Below, piece by piece: positions 1 to 10,917 of a stretch of DNA of 64,000 bases (position 1 is the stretch's first letter; the number at the start of each line of letters is the position of its first letter). The position numbers were made by a program, and so were the translations under genes. Source of the stretch: JBJMQS01 sp045802605 (lineage in GTDB: Bacteria; Planctomycetota; Planctomycetia; Gemmatales; Gemmataceae); NCBI GenBank assembly GCA_045802605.1, contig JBJMQS010000001.1, positions 1-64,000 on the forward strand, read 5' to 3'. The notes below the pieces were generated by a model, which worked only from the letters and a program-made list of their open reading frames with translations, was not told the DNA's origin and made no database searches.

Positions 1-37
1 CCGGAGGGACGCGTACTTTTGCGTTGGCTAGTTTGTT

Positions 38-589
38 TCAATTGCGCCTATCGCGTGTTGATCTGCTTACGACCTCGACCGCCGGCTCAAATCCCAGCTT
101 CGACTCCGCGGGATCGACGAGCGGAGCCAGCTCATACACATTGCGGTACCCGTAGAGGTACAGAGTGATGTAGGTCGCGATATTCAGTGACGCGGATGGC
201 AACTTGCTGGGAAACGCGTTCTGGTTGTTTTTGAAATTGTTGTTGCAGTAGATCAGAATCCGGGCATTTGGATCAGGCAGCATCGTCCTGAGGCTGGCGA
301 TCGTGATATCCGGAAAGCTGATGTTGATCGCACCTTTAATGTGCATCACGTCATACTTTTCCTTGCTGCGGGCATCGAGGATAATTGTGCCTTCCTCCGC
401 GGCCATGCGGATAAATTCCTCTTCGCCGATTCGCCGCGTTTCGCGGTGCTTGGCGGCTGCCTGCGCATATTGCAGATAGCCGGCCATATCGATATTGGGA
501 TTCATCAAGTAGGACTTCGTCGGCTCGGCCGAGGTGGCGATCCAGCCGAAGGTGACAAAGAGTGCCAGTGCGATCATCATGCGTTTCAT
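38..589 (-). CDS. Secreted rhodanese-like domain protein
   Basis: The 183-residue product starts with a signal peptide (residues 1-21, cleavage probably after TSA), so it should act outside the cytoplasmic membrane. A single rhodanese fold follows: the DAR motif at 72-74, the H/G-rich AINISFPD region near 88-95 and the active-site-loop cysteine C115 in ILIYCNNNF. Known rhodaneses carry sulfur on this cysteine, but the loop here (CNNNFKN) is unlike the CxxGxR loop of sulfurtransferases, so the substrate is unknown. It is transcribed away from the MmcQ gene. The start is the first ATG giving a clean signal peptide. The family call is firm and the function open. Confidence 0.85.
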   Translation of the reverse strand: MKRMMIALALFVTFGWIATSAEPTKSYLMNPNIDMAGYLQYAQAAAKHRETRRIGEEEFIRMAAEEGTIILDARSKEKYDVMHIKGAINISFPDITIASLRTMLPDPNARILIYCNNNFKNNQNAFPSKLPSASLNIATYITLYLYGYRNVYELAPLVDPAESKLGFEPAVEVVSRSTRDRRN

Positions 590-675
590 GATTCAGTCTC
601 CTTGCAGTGGACAACGGAATTCTAATTGACTTCTTCGCGTCACGGCGTAACGGACATGTAACACTTGGAGCGCAC

Positions 676-1065
676 ATGGCCTCACAACCTCGCAAGCTCG
701 CAATGAAAACCATGCCGGGCTCGAAGATTCTCGAGCGTATCCGCGCGATCGTAGATGACTTGCCCGAGATGGCCGAAGTCGAAGCATGGGGTCATCCCAC
801 GTTTCGCGCCGGCAAGAAGATGTTCGCCGGCTACGGCGAAGACAAAGTTGAAGGCGCGATCTTGGGCATGAACGTCGGCTTCGAGCGCCAGGAAGAGTTG
901 CTCAGAGATGCGAAGTTTTTTCCGACGCCTTACGCGGCCCACCGCGGCTGGGTCTCGATGCGGCTCGATGCGAAAACAAATTGGCAACAGGTCAAAGGTT
1001 TGCTACACGAAGCGTATCGACATGTGGCGAACAAGCGGATGCTGCAAACTCTCGACCAACGGTGA
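676..1065 (+). CDS. MmcQ/YjbR family protein
   Basis: A 129-residue protein of the MmcQ/YjbR (CyaY-fold, DNA-binding-like) family. It shows the family pattern of an N-terminal helix (ILERIRAIVDDLPEM), the central GHPTFRAGKKMFAGY strand and the C-terminal HRGWVSMRLDA segment. I chose the ATG at 676 because TTGGAG (665-670) sits a proper distance upstream; a longer reading frame from 607 has no such site and begins with an unconserved stretch. It lies 3 bases before the methyltransferase-like gene, so the two are probably cotranscribed. The molecular role of this family is not well established. Confidence 0.85.
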   Translation: MASQPRKLAMKTMPGSKILERIRAIVDDLPEMAEVEAWGHPTFRAGKKMFAGYGEDKVEGAILGMNVGFERQEELLRDAKFFPTPYAAHRGWVSMRLDAKTNWQQVKGLLHEAYRHVANKRMLQTLDQR

Positions 1066-1068
1066 GCT

Positions 1069-1659
1069 ATGGCGTGGTCTATCTGGGACATTGTCTTCGT
1101 CGTCGGTTTCGTGATCTACATCGGCATTCGCGGGCAGTTCGAGAAGAAAACGCGCGGCCAGGAGAAGGTCACGCACCGCGGTGGAGCATGGGATATCGCT
1201 CTGATGGTGCTCGTCGCCATTGGCGCGCTGTTGTTGCCTATCCTCTACCTCTTTACGCCGTTGCTGTCGTTTGCCGATTATCAATTGCCAATGTGGATGC
1301 CATGGTGTGGCACGGCCATTATGCTTTCGGCACTCTGGCTCTTTTGGCGCTCACATGCCGGTCTCGGCAAAAACTGGTCAGTCACTCTGGAGCTTCGCCG
1401 CGAGCATGAACTGGTAACGCACGGAGTCTATCGCCGAATCCGGCACCCGATGTATGCGGCCATCTTTTTGTTCGGTATCGCGCAAGGAATGCTCTTGGCC
1501 AACTGGCTCGCCGGCTGGTCCGCGTTCGTCTGCTTTGCCGTGATGTATTTAGTCCGGTTTCCGCGCGAAGAGCGGATGATGGTCGATCAATTTGGCGACG
1601 AATATCGGGCTTATATGCGGCGGTCGGGTCGAATCTTTCCACGCATTGGCATGGTTTGA
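1069..1659 (+). CDS. Isoprenylcysteine carboxyl methyltransferase-like membrane protein
   Basis: A 196-residue membrane protein with about five hydrophobic segments (near 5-20, 43-66, 75-95, 135-165). The C-terminal half carries the ICMT/PEMT signature: LGKNWSVTLELR, then HGVYRRIRHPMYAAIF, and finally EERMMVDQFGDEYRAYMRR. In known members these residues bind S-adenosylmethionine and a lipid or prenyl substrate at the membrane. Bacterial homologues rarely have a proven substrate, so the reaction is inferred only as lipid or isoprenoid methylation. It follows the MmcQ gene by 3 bases. Confidence 0.85.
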   Translation: MAWSIWDIVFVVGFVIYIGIRGQFEKKTRGQEKVTHRGGAWDIALMVLVAIGALLLPILYLFTPLLSFADYQLPMWMPWCGTAIMLSALWLFWRSHAGLGKNWSVTLELRREHELVTHGVYRRIRHPMYAAIFLFGIAQGMLLANWLAGWSAFVCFAVMYLVRFPREERMMVDQFGDEYRAYMRRSGRIFPRIGMV

Positions 1660-1907
1660 TGTGCTTTTCAGGACCTCTGGCGGTCTTTGGGCCAACCTAA
1701 TGTAATTTTGAAGAGTTGATGGCCCAGGCAGTCGGCGATTTTCGACGCTGACAATATTAATGACATGAGGACGGTGGTGAGCCATTCAGGCGACCGTGTT
1801 CAGTTATTCCGCGATGCGTGCCGTCGCCTCTCATTCCGTCATTGGCCCATGATCGGCCTTCATGGGTCAAGAATTTAGTATCGCGAGCTAGCGAGATTGG
1901 TGACCCT

Positions 1908-2378
1908 ATGGCATCGAGCTCTCATCATCCGCGTCCAATTGTAGATGAAACGGAACGCAAATTTCCTACTTGGGCAGCCGTCGTCATCATTGTCGGCGCG
2001 GCTGCCGCGCTTGTATGGTTCTTCCAAAGAAGCGGCGGCGTTTTCGAACCCGGCTTGCCCAGCAGCTATGACAGCGTCGAACCCGCGAAAGGCCAATGGG
2101 TCATCGAGGTGCCCGACATCGACCCCGCTCAAGTCGAAAAGCTGGAGAAAGGCATTAAGGAAGTCCCGGATGTGGCCGAAGGGTTTGTGCTCGTCAATCC
2201 TTCCGGCGGCTACATCGCTTTCCGTGCGAAAGTGAAGGGTCCCTTTAATATGAAAGAAATGGAAACGGTCCGGGACAACGTTGTGCGAAAGCTCATCGAG
2301 ATGGGATGCAAACCCGGCAAGTCGAAGACTCAAGAGCGATCGCCCGCTCCCTCAGCCCCGCCACCCGCGGAACAATAA
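1908..2378 (+). CDS. Hypothetical single-TM protein
   Basis: A 156-residue protein I do not recognise. It has a short basic N-terminus, one transmembrane helix (residues about 22-38, WAAVVIIVGAAAALVWFF), then an exported or cytoplasmic domain of about 90 residues rich in charged residues (VIEVPDIDPAQVEKLEKGI) and a Pro/Ala-rich tail. The frame is open from 1818, but the first 30 residues of that longer version look like translated leader, so I take the ATG at 1908. It lies 29 bases before the ABC operon and may be its first gene. Confidence 0.6.
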   Translation: MASSSHHPRPIVDETERKFPTWAAVVIIVGAAAALVWFFQRSGGVFEPGLPSSYDSVEPAKGQWVIEVPDIDPAQVEKLEKGIKEVPDVAEGFVLVNPSGGYIAFRAKVKGPFNMKEMETVRDNVVRKLIEMGCKPGKSKTQERSPAPSAPPPAEQ

Positions 2379-2407
2379 CTTAGGATGTCTCGGTTGAAGG
2401 GCCACGG

Positions 2408-3154
2408 ATGATCCACGTCGCGGAACTCACGAAATATTACGGCGACTACCCGGCCGTGCGCGGCGTGTCGTTCGATGTCGCGCAGGGACAGATCGTCGGC
2501 TTTCTCGGTCCCAATGGCGCCGGCAAATCCACGACCATGCGCATCCTGGCCGGATATCTCACCGCCTCCAGCGGCTTCGCCACGATCGATGGCATCGACA
2601 TTTTCTGGAACCCCGTCGCGGCCCGTCGCCGCATCGGCTACATGCCGGAGAACTGCCCGCTCTATCCCGAATTGCGCGTGCGCGAGTATCTGCATTTCCG
2701 CGCGGGCCTCAAAGGCCTGGGAGGTTCACTTCGCCGCGAACGCATCGATTATGTGCTGGGCCGAAGTTGGCTGACGGATGAGTCGAATACACTCATCGGC
2801 AATCTCTCGAAAGGTTATCGTCAGCGCGTGGGTCTCGCCGATGCACTGCTGGCTGACCCGGCCGTGCTGATCCTCGACGAACCCACCGCGGGCCTGGACC
2901 CGGCGCAGATACGCGAGACTCGCCGGCTGATCCGCGAGTTGGGCCAACAACACACGGTCTTGCTGTCCACGCACATCTTGCCTGAAGTGGAAATGACCTG
3001 CGACGCGGTCATCATCATCCACCAAGGCCAGGTCGCTGCCATGGGCCGGCTCAGTGAGCTGACTCGCGACTCGAGCCTCGAAGATCTGTTTGTCCGTATC
3101 ACCCAGGACGAGGAAAGCAGAACCGAACGTGATTCGATTCGGCTTTCCACCTAA
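2408..3154 (+). CDS. ABC transporter ATP-binding protein, GldA-like
   Basis: A 248-residue nucleotide-binding subunit. Walker A is GPNGAGKST (34-42), the ABC signature LSKGYRQR (133-140), Walker B VLILDEP (153-159) and the switch histidine H189. It is the first of four adjacent genes (ATPase, ABC-2 permease, GldG-like, DUF4340) that match the layout of Gld-type ABC systems named after Bacteroidetes gliding genes. In Planctomycetes this set is common and need not mean gliding. It should power the permease encoded 3 bases downstream. The transported substrate is unknown. Confidence 0.93.
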   Translation: MIHVAELTKYYGDYPAVRGVSFDVAQGQIVGFLGPNGAGKSTTMRILAGYLTASSGFATIDGIDIFWNPVAARRRIGYMPENCPLYPELRVREYLHFRAGLKGLGGSLRRERIDYVLGRSWLTDESNTLIGNLSKGYRQRVGLADALLADPAVLILDEPTAGLDPAQIRETRRLIRELGQQHTVLLSTHILPEVEMTCDAVIIIHQGQVAAMGRLSELTRDSSLEDLFVRITQDEESRTERDSIRLST

Positions 3155-3157
3155 ACC

Positions 3158-4123
3158 ATGCGAACGACTCTTAGCTTAATCCGCCGCGAGTTCACGGCCT
3201 ATTTCTTGGGGCCGGTGGGCTATGTCGCACTCGTGCTGTTCTTAGCCGGGATGGGTGTGCTCTTCCGCGTCACCTTCGATTTGCTGACCGCCCCCGGTGC
3301 GAAGGGCATCGAGTTCCCCATGCAGGGATTGCTCGGCAACGTCGGCTTCTGGCTGATCTTTTGGGTGATCCCGCCGCTGCTCACAATGCGCTTATTCGCG
3401 GAGGAACGATCGACCGGCACGCTGGAAATGCTTCTGACCGCGCCGGTGCGGGACTGGCAGGTGGTGCTTTGCAAGTTCGTCGCCTGCCTCGCCTTCTATG
3501 TACTTTTGTGGATACCGACGCTGGTGTATCTGCCCGTGCTATTGGGAATGAAGATTGATTGGCCCGGGTGGGAGCCGCCGCGGCAGTTGGTCGCGGGCGG
3601 CGTGCTCATCCCCATCGGGCTGCTGATGGCGATCTTTTCAACCGACCTGGTGCGCGTGTTCGGCTGGATTCTCGCCGCCGCAGGGGTCGTGAGCCTCATC
3701 CTCGGCCAAGTGATGTTGCAACGAGCCGGCTCACCGTTTTGGAACGCTCAACTCGGTATCGACCCGATGCCGGTACTTACCAGTTACATTGGGTTGTTCT
3801 TGGCCGGCGCAATGTTCCTCGCGCTCGGGCTACTCATATCGAGTTTGGTGCGCAGCCAGATTGTCGCCGCACTCTGTGCGCTAGCGGTGAATCTCGTTTT
3901 CATTCTCGGCGGGCTGATGATCCTCGGCGGCTTCTATACGCCGCCTTCCGATACGGGCGATCCAACGTTTCGAGTGATGAATTTCCTTAGCGTGCCGCTG
4001 CATTTCAGTCAGGATTTCAGCCGGGGCCTGATCGAGACCAGGCACCTAGTGCTCTACGCCAGCGTAACTGTCGCCGCATTGTTTCTGACCGTGCGCAGTT
4101 TGGAGCGCCGCCGCTGGCAGTGA
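3158..4123 (+). CDS. ABC-2 type permease, GldF-like
   Basis: A 321-residue integral membrane protein with about six transmembrane segments (near residues 20-40, 60-80, 107-130, 148-195, 212-232, 240-262, 295-312). The motif EERSTGTLEMLLTAPV (about 83-98) is the conserved cytoplasmic element of ABC-2 permeases that contacts the ATPase. The start ATG lies 3 bases after the ATPase stop and the gene precedes a GldG-like subunit by 44 bases, so all are likely one operon. It forms the membrane channel of the exporter; the substrate is unknown. Confidence 0.9.
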   Translation: MRTTLSLIRREFTAYFLGPVGYVALVLFLAGMGVLFRVTFDLLTAPGAKGIEFPMQGLLGNVGFWLIFWVIPPLLTMRLFAEERSTGTLEMLLTAPVRDWQVVLCKFVACLAFYVLLWIPTLVYLPVLLGMKIDWPGWEPPRQLVAGGVLIPIGLLMAIFSTDLVRVFGWILAAAGVVSLILGQVMLQRAGSPFWNAQLGIDPMPVLTSYIGLFLAGAMFLALGLLISSLVRSQIVAALCALAVNLVFILGGLMILGGFYTPPSDTGDPTFRVMNFLSVPLHFSQDFSRGLIETRHLVLYASVTVAALFLTVRSLERRRWQ

Positions 4124-4167
4124 TGATTTAGGGGGGCCGGGTGGCGTCAGCGCCCGTAGGAGTTGGA

Positions 4168-6828
4168 ATGGCATCAAAGCGTCATCGGGGTTCATGGTTC
4201 TGGCTGATCGTGCGCGGGCTCGGCGCGCTCGGCCTGTTTGCCGCGCTCTTGGGTTTATTGGGCGCCAAGGCCACGCCGAACTTTTCGACGCGCGGTTTTC
4301 TGAACCAAGCATGGCGCGACCCCAGTTCAGTACTCCTCACGATCCAAACCACCCCCGATCAATTTCTTCGAGTTTCCTTGTGGATGCTCTTTTGCGGCAT
4401 CCTCTTGGCAGCCATTGCACTGTTGTTCCAAGTGATTGCCGGTTTCGGCCGGCTCGCAGGCCGGCGCAACTTGGCCGGCACCAACGCGGCTGTGCAGACC
4501 GTGCTCTGCCTGTTCCTGCTCGGAGCTCTCAATTACTTCTCGTTTCGCCACTTTCAGCGCTTCGATTGGACGGGCCGGCAGTTCGCTCCCTTCGGCATGC
4601 GTTCGCCGCTGGAACCTTCGGATCAGTTTCGTCCGCAGTTCACCCTGCCCGACTCGGTTGTTAACGACCTAAAGCAACTACGCGGCGAAACCACGGTGGT
4701 CGTGTATCAACGGCACAAGACCATCGGCCAAATCAACGACAAGCCCGACGCTTACGACTACGCGGCCGAGCGAAAGATCGTGGAGAAGGTGCAGGACCTC
4801 GTCCGTCTCTTCCGCGAGTTCGGGCCGCAATTCCGCGTAGTCGTGCTCGACGTGGAGGACGAAGGCTTCGACGACAAATTGAAGCAACTAACAATAGACA
4901 ATCCGGCGTTGCGCAAAGCGATCGATGCCGCGCCGGACAACAGTATTCTCTTTCACACGCACCGCGATGTGCCGGGAGCCGACGGCAAAGCCATCAACCG
5001 CGAATCGGTGCAGCGGTTGTCTTTCAACGATTTCTATCGACTGGACAAATCCGCCTCGCGCGACGCCAATAACAAACGCGGCAATCTCGTGCTCATTCCG
5101 CAAGGCGTCGAATCATTCGCCCGGCGTGTGCTCGCCATCGAAGAGAAACGACCAAAGGTCGGGCTCGCTGTCATCCACGAGTGGCTCTCGACCGAAGGTC
5201 TCAAGGATTTTAACTCCGAAGGCTTGCGCAAATCGCTGGAACTCTACGGATTCGACGTCACCGACGTCGTTCTGAAAAAAGGCTGGAACGAGGGCGAGCC
5301 GGTCTCGGCCGCGTACACGCTGGGTGAGAGCCAACTCGAACGGCTCGAAGAAGATCTCGCCGACTATGACGCCACGATCGCCGTGCTGCGACGCGAGACC
5401 CACGGCGTGGCCACGCTCTTGGACAAATTGAAGAACTTGTCTCTCGATGATCTCAATAAAGAGTTGCAACCGGTTCTCCGCGCTCAGGGTATCCAACGGC
5501 TCAACGAAGCATCGCGGCAACGGAGCATCCAGGGCATTGAACCGCAACTCGAGGCATTGCGCGAATTGGTTGCCCAGCAAGAAAAGGAACGAGCCGATTC
5601 GCTCAAGCAACTCGAGCAGTTGCCAAATCAGGAACGCATCGCCGAGAATCGCCGGCTCACGGATGTGAAAGACAAATTCACCAAGCTGCTCGCCGATGTG
5701 GATCTGCTGATTGTGCCGCGTATGACTCTGCGCAACGTTGTCGTCGGCGAACGCATCCCTGCGCGACTGTTTCGCCTTGATGAAGCCCAAGCCGCCGCGA
5801 TCAAGGATTTCATGAAAGCCGGCAAGCCCGTGTTCGGCTTATTCGGCCCGACCAATGAGCCGGTCGAGCGCCGTGCCCCGGCACCAACGGGACCCGACAA
5901 TATCGAAACGCTGTTCGCCCAACTAGGAATTCTGCTCGGCAATCAAACCGTCTTGTTCAACGTCGAGACGAAAGCATTTTCGCAGCGCCGCGTGAGCCTG
6001 CTCGCCGGGGCTTCCGAAGTCGATATCCCGCCGGTGTATTTCGATCGGCCGAAGTCTGGCCGTGGCCGGACCGATCTCGTGACCGACGTGGATTCGACGC
6101 CGCTCAAACCAAACCCGATCGCCCAGGCCATGGAGATCATTGCCCGCGCGACCGGCTCGCCGGACAAGATCGAGAAGCTAACGCTGCGGCATCCACGACC
6201 GGTCTATTACGTGCCGACCCGTGGGCAGAACCCCTTTGTCGCCGAGTTCTTGTTCAGCGATCCGGAAAGTTGGAACGAAACCGACCCGTTCCCCACCCGC
6301 GATCGCAGCCCCCGCTATGAACCGCCGAAGCCTGATGATCCGCGCCGTGGCACCCGCGACGCGCCCAGTCGCGGACCATTCCCGCTCGGCGTCGCCGTGC
6401 AAACGACCGTCCCCGCGGAATGGCTGGCCGCGAAGCCGGCCGCGGTCGATGCGGGATTGCTGACCGCATCGGGTCTCGCCGACCCAGCGACCGCTCCGGC
6501 GATGATCGCCGCGCAGAGCCTGACGCCGGCGGATCGATATGCGCAAGAGAAGCAGATTCCACTGCGCGTGGCGGCGATCGGGCAAGGCGAGGTGTTCACG
6601 GGCACTGAGCTTTCGCCGGCCCGCGAGCAATTGCTGGTCAACACCTGCAACTGGCTCTTGGCTCGTGACGAGCGATTGCCACACGCCGAGGAGCCCGCCT
6701 GGCATTTCCCACGAGTCGAGATGTCGCCGCGACGCACCCACCTGTGGCAACTGGGCACACTCATCGCCCTACCGGCCTGCTTTGCGTTTTTGGGAGCCGT
6801 GGTGTTGTTGGTCAGGAAGTATCGGTAG
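4168..6828 (+). CDS. GldG-family ABC transporter auxiliary protein
   Basis: An 886-residue membrane-anchored protein. Two transmembrane helices lie in the first 130 residues, a large extracytoplasmic domain follows, and a last helix sits at the C-terminus before a KYR tail. The ETTVVVYQRHKT and VGLAVIHEWLSTEGL segments fit the GldG/ABC_transp_aux fold. A coiled coil rich in Glu, Gln and Leu occupies roughly residues 455-520. I chose the ATG at 4168 because TAGGAG (4157-4162) is an excellent ribosome site; a GTG at 4141 has none. The gene is followed after 11 bases by the DUF4340 gene. Its role is probably as an accessory subunit of the ABC complex. Confidence 0.85.
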   Translation: MASKRHRGSWFWLIVRGLGALGLFAALLGLLGAKATPNFSTRGFLNQAWRDPSSVLLTIQTTPDQFLRVSLWMLFCGILLAAIALLFQVIAGFGRLAGRRNLAGTNAAVQTVLCLFLLGALNYFSFRHFQRFDWTGRQFAPFGMRSPLEPSDQFRPQFTLPDSVVNDLKQLRGETTVVVYQRHKTIGQINDKPDAYDYAAERKIVEKVQDLVRLFREFGPQFRVVVLDVEDEGFDDKLKQLTIDNPALRKAIDAAPDNSILFHTHRDVPGADGKAINRESVQRLSFNDFYRLDKSASRDANNKRGNLVLIPQGVESFARRVLAIEEKRPKVGLAVIHEWLSTEGLKDFNSEGLRKSLELYGFDVTDVVLKKGWNEGEPVSAAYTLGESQLERLEEDLADYDATIAVLRRETHGVATLLDKLKNLSLDDLNKELQPVLRAQGIQRLNEASRQRSIQGIEPQLEALRELVAQQEKERADSLKQLEQLPNQERIAENRRLTDVKDKFTKLLADVDLLIVPRMTLRNVVVGERIPARLFRLDEAQAAAIKDFMKAGKPVFGLFGPTNEPVERRAPAPTGPDNIETLFAQLGILLGNQTVLFNVETKAFSQRRVSLLAGASEVDIPPVYFDRPKSGRGRTDLVTDVDSTPLKPNPIAQAMEIIARATGSPDKIEKLTLRHPRPVYYVPTRGQNPFVAEFLFSDPESWNETDPFPTRDRSPRYEPPKPDDPRRGTRDAPSRGPFPLGVAVQTTVPAEWLAAKPAAVDAGLLTASGLADPATAPAMIAAQSLTPADRYAQEKQIPLRVAAIGQGEVFTGTELSPAREQLLVNTCNWLLARDERLPHAEEPAWHFPRVEMSPRRTHLWQLGTLIALPACFAFLGAVVLLVRKYR

Positions 6829-6839
6829 ATGGAGTTTGC

Positions 6840-9800
6840 ATGCGTTTCGTTAGCACGCTGATCTTGGTCGTTCTCACCGCCGGCGTGATCGCGGCCTATT
6901 CGTTCCGCGATAAGTTGGCGCCGAAGTTTGGTCTGGCAAGACCCGATGCCACGGTCATCGTCCGCGAATTGCGCGACGTCACTCCCGAAACTCTGGTCCG
7001 CATTGAGATCGAGCCCGACGTGCAGCTCGAACGTCATGGCTCAAGCTGGACGCTGCCCGGGGAATGGCCGGCGCGACAGGCCGAAGTCGTTCGACTGATA
7101 GAAACGCTGTGCGGCTTGACCTCTCGGTTTGCTCCGGTGCCGCTCGATGATGCGAAGTCGCTCGGGCTCGACAAATCGCAATTCCCTACGGTCGTAAAGC
7201 TGAGCTTGCGTGGCGACAATGGCGAGATAACGCACACCCTCACCTTCGGCACGCCGCCGGACTGGAACGAAAACCCGTTCACCCGACCAACTTACCTGCG
7301 CATTGATGATCGCTCCGAAGCGCTTCGGCTCGGCCCGGGTCTCATTGATCAACTGCGCAAGCACCGCGACGACTTCCTGCGCCGGCAATTGTTCCCGGAC
7401 ATTGTGCGGGTGAAATTCCCCGCACCGCCATCGATGGGCGGCGAAAGCGAGCTTCCGCCGCCGGCCGTTGGACTACTCGATGCCCAGGAAGTCACTGTCC
7501 TTGGTCCGGACGGCACATTCATGCTGCGCCGCAAGCCCGATGCGCCGCTGGCAACAGCGCCTTCCACCGCGCCGGTCCCGGTTGCCCCGGAAAAGCTCGC
7601 CGCGGGCTGGGAACTGGCCGCACCGCTTTCGGATCGGCCCGACCCGGACAAATTGCGCGGCGTCCTCGCTGCGGTGCCGGAGTTGTGGGCGGAGCAATTT
7701 GTGTCGGAGACTGAGCTGGCCAAGACCGGGCTCGACAAACCGGAACGATCGGTGCGGGTGCAAACCCGGCATGGCGAGCTGACCGTGCTCATCGGCAAAG
7801 TCTCCCGAGTGAAGGAAACCAAACAGCCACCTCCGCCGCCGGCCAATCCGTTTCAGCCGCCACCCCCGCCTCCGCCGCCCTTGCGTGAGGAGTATCGCTA
7901 CGCCAAGCTGCCGACCAACCCGCAGATCTTCGAAGTGCGAACCGATCGCTTTGGCGATCTCTTCGTCAAGCCGGCCGAGGTGCGCGATCCAAAGTTGGCG
8001 CGATTCAAATCGGCGGACGTGCAGAAATTCGATTTGGCGCGCCCGGATCGCACACTCTCGTTTTCCAAACAGAAAGCCCCCTCCGGTGAAGAGTCTTGGA
8101 AGATCACAACGCCGATCGCCGCCCCAGCCGAGGCAGCAAAGATCACCGAATTGCTCGACAAGTTCAGTGAATTACAAGCCCGTGGCGAGGACGTGATCGA
8201 CTCGCCAGATCTCAAGCCTTTTGGCTTGGCCAACGATGACAAAGTAGCAACTGCGACGCTGGCTATCACTGAGGAAGACGCGGGCGCGACACCCGAAGCG
8301 CCGAAGAAAACAACCAATCGCATCGTGGCCTTCCGCATCGGCAAAGACGATCCAACCAAGAAAAAGCTCTATATCCAAGCAAGTGGGTCACCACGGATCA
8401 ACGCCGTCGGCGACGATCTGCTCAAACTGGTTGACCGCCCGGTGCTCGCCTATCGCAGCCGGCGCGTCATTGACCTCCCGGCGACACAAGTCGCAAAGAT
8501 CGCCATCGAGCGGGCGACCGACCCGTACACGCTCAGCCATGTGCAAGAGAACTGGTCGCTCGATTCGCCCGTCGCCGCGAAAGCGGACTCCGGCAAAGCC
8601 TTAGCCTTGGCCGGCGATCTAACTCGCCTCGAGGCCACCGAGTTTGTCAGCGTCGCGCCGACACCCGAGGAATTGAAGACCTTCGGCCTCGACGCTCCGG
8701 CGGTCAAAGCGACGAGCACATTTGCCGATCCGACGACGCCGGCCAAGACCCTGCTCGTCGGTAAACCGCGCGAGGGCACGTCCGAGACATTCGCCAAACT
8801 GGCCGATGGGCCGGAAGTGTTCGCAATCAAGCAACAACTCAAGGACACGATTGATCAGCCGTCGTTGGCCTACCGCCCGGTGCAACTCTGGCAGGCGTCG
8901 GGCCCGGCCGTGACACAGATCTCAATCGAACGGCCCGGCGAATCGTACACGCTCACGCGCGACGGGGCTCAGTGGAAGATCGCGGGACCATTCGCAGCTA
9001 ATGCGTTCATGCTCGCCGTTCAGCCGCTCCTGGAAGCGGCGGCCGCCCCGCGTGCCGAGAAGTTCGAGGCCCACTCCGACTCTGAGTTGGTGAAGTTCGG
9101 CCTCGACAAGCCCGCGCTCACATTGCGCGTCACCATCAAAGGCGATCGGCCCCAAGATTCGAGCGAGAAAGTGCTGCAACTCGGGAAGGATCGCTTCGCG
9201 CATGTGGTCGGTCAGCCGGGCGTCGTCGTCTTACCCGAGACGACGGCTAGCGCGATCAACAGGCCGGCGCTAGAACTCTTGGATCGCCGCTTGTTGGATG
9301 TCGATCCGCACATGATCGTCAAACTGGCTGGCACCGGTCCCGGCGGTCCTTGGTCGGCCACGCGCGAGGGCGATAAATGGACCGTCGATTCGCTGACACC
9401 ACCGGCCGCCGGCGATCGCCCCGTGCTCGATGACATCACCATGAAGTGGGCCGGGCTAAAAGCGGTCCACTTCGCGGGTTACGGCAGCACCGACCTCAAG
9501 AAGTTCGGCCTCGAGCCGCCGGCCTCGACGATCACCGCGACGGTGCAAGCCGGGGACACACCCGTGACGCACACGATCGCGCTCGGCGCTCCTGTCGATG
9601 GCGCGCCGAACGCTCGCTACGCGCGAATCGACAATGGTCCGGCGATCGCGGAATTGTCACTCAATGTCGTCCGAGATTTTCCACAAAGCGCTTTAGAGAT
9701 CGTCGATCGCACAGTACTGAGCTTTGACTCCGGCACGTTGACCGCGCTTCGGCGTATTTCGTCCGGCCCCGAACTGGCCATCGAGCGAAAAGATGGCGCG

Positions 9801-10907
9801 TGGAAAATCAACAAACCATTCATGGCCGAGGCGGACTCTTTCGGGTTATTCGAAGTCGTGGAACCGCTCGCCAACTTGAGAGCTGTCAAAGTGGCCGCGA
9901 TCGGTGTAACTGATCTCAAGCCCTTTGGCCTCGATGCGCCGAGTGCCACGTGGGAGATGTCCCTAACTCCAAAAGAAGGTCAGTCACAAAAGCTCACATT
10001 GAAACTTGGCAACGCCACGGCTGAGGGCCGATTTGCATCGGTCGGCACCGATCGAGTTTACATCCTCGCGAAAGATCTGGCCGCCAAGCTCCTCGCCGAG
10101 CCAATCAGGTTTCGCGATCGGTCTCTCGTCACTTTTACCGAAGCCAATCGCGTCACGATTTCGCGCTCTGGCCGTTTGACCACCTTCACCCGGGGCGAGG
10201 CCGGTTGGCGCATGACCGCACCGGTCGCCGCAGATGCTGAGTCGTTTGATCTCGATGACCTCGTGCTGGCTGCGAGCAAACTTCGCGTGGATGAATTGGT
10301 CACCGAAAAGTTGGAGAAGCCGGAAGCCGAGCTGCGATTCGTCCAAGGCGACAAAGAGGTCGCGCACATCCTGGTCGGCCCCCGTAGCGATGACGGCCGG
10401 GCCTTGGTGAAAGCTGAGGGATCGGATCTCGTCGGCCGGCTCGATGCTAAACTCACGAGTCGTATGCTCGCCGAGTATCGCAAGCGTTCCCTGTGGGCCA
10501 ACCTCGATGCGGCCCAGGTCGAATCTCTCACCATCAGTCCCGCGGGGAGCGCCCCTGTCACAGTCGTCAAGGGTGAGACCGGCTGGGTGGATAGCAAATC
10601 GGGCCAGCACGTCCGCGCCGAGGTCGTGAGCGAATTTCTCGCAACGCTCGCCGGTCTGCGAGCCGATCATTACGCCGCCGATGAAAAAGCCGATTTGAAA
10701 CTTTACGGTCTCGACCCGCCGCAGCGCACCATCGTTGTCCGCACGCGCACGGGCCAAGTGGTGACGCTGAACCTCGGTCGTTTCGAAGGCGAATCCAAGC
10801 GTCCCTACGCATCAACTCCCGAGCAATCTGGAGTCGTTGTCGTGTTGTCCGAGGCCGACGGGGCGAAGCTCCTAAAAGGATTGAGCGAATCCGGTTCGAA
10901 ACAATAG
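6840..10907 (+). CDS. Giant DUF4340 repeat protein
   Basis: A 1355-residue protein with one N-terminal membrane anchor (residues about 3-20) and a long extracytoplasmic part. Nine units share a motif of the type K.FGLD.P followed by a strand-rich segment; the motif falls near residues 105, 294, 458, 612, 751, 886, 1027, 1156 (degenerate, [10 protein letters not shown]) and 1285. This is the DUF4340 domain, usually found once or twice beside Gld-type ABC genes. A proline-rich hinge (runs of 6 and 8 Pro) lies near 330-350. The ATG at 6840 has TGGAG upstream at 6830-6834. It overlaps nothing and ends the ABC operon. I infer a periplasmic partner of the transporter; function unknown. Confidence 0.88.
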   Translation: MRFVSTLILVVLTAGVIAAYSFRDKLAPKFGLARPDATVIVRELRDVTPETLVRIEIEPDVQLERHGSSWTLPGEWPARQAEVVRLIETLCGLTSRFAPVPLDDAKSLGLDKSQFPTVVKLSLRGDNGEITHTLTFGTPPDWNENPFTRPTYLRIDDRSEALRLGPGLIDQLRKHRDDFLRRQLFPDIVRVKFPAPPSMGGESELPPPAVGLLDAQEVTVLGPDGTFMLRRKPDAPLATAPSTAPVPVAPEKLAAGWELAAPLSDRPDPDKLRGVLAAVPELWAEQFVSETELAKTGLDKPERSVRVQTRHGELTVLIGKVSRVKETKQPPPPPANPFQPPPPPPPPLREEYRYAKLPTNPQIFEVRTDRFGDLFVKPAEVRDPKLARFKSADVQKFDLARPDRTLSFSKQKAPSGEESWKITTPIAAPAEAAKITELLDKFSELQARGEDVIDSPDLKPFGLANDDKVATATLAITEEDAGATPEAPKKTTNRIVAFRIGKDDPTKKKLYIQASGSPRINAVGDDLLKLVDRPVLAYRSRRVIDLPATQVAKIAIERATDPYTLSHVQENWSLDSPVAAKADSGKALALAGDLTRLEATEFVSVAPTPEELKTFGLDAPAVKATSTFADPTTPAKTLLVGKPREGTSETFAKLADGPEVFAIKQQLKDTIDQPSLAYRPVQLWQASGPAVTQISIERPGESYTLTRDGAQWKIAGPFAANAFMLAVQPLLEAAAAPRAEKFEAHSDSELVKFGLDKPALTLRVTIKGDRPQDSSEKVLQLGKDRFAHVVGQPGVVVLPETTASAINRPALELLDRRLLDVDPHMIVKLAGTGPGGPWSATREGDKWTVDSLTPPAAGDRPVLDDITMKWAGLKAVHFAGYGSTDLKKFGLEPPASTITATVQAGDTPVTHTIALGAPVDGAPNARYARIDNGPAIAELSLNVVRDFPQSALEIVDRTVLSFDSGTLTALRRISSGPELAIERKDGAWKINKPFMAEADSFGLFEVVEPLANLRAVKVAAIGVTDLKPFGLDAPSATWEMSLTPKEGQSQKLTLKLGNATAEGRFASVGTDRVYILAKDLAAKLLAEPIRFRDRSLVTFTEANRVTISRSGRLTTFTRGEAGWRMTAPVAADAESFDLDDLVLAASKLRVDELVTEKLEKPEAELRFVQGDKEVAHILVGPRSDDGRALVKAEGSDLVGRLDAKLTSRMLAEYRKRSLWANLDAAQVESLTISPAGSAPVTVVKGETGWVDSKSGQHVRAEVVSEFLATLAGLRADHYAADEKADLKLYGLDPPQRTIVVRTRTGQVVTLNLGRFEGESKRPYASTPEQSGVVVVLSEADGAKLLKGLSESGSKQ

Positions 10908-10917
10908 ATTGCGCCCG

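Noticed and set aside
1660..1907. tRNA or small RNA in the gap before the one-TM protein
   Set aside because: No cloverleaf or strong stem with a T run was found; nothing supported.
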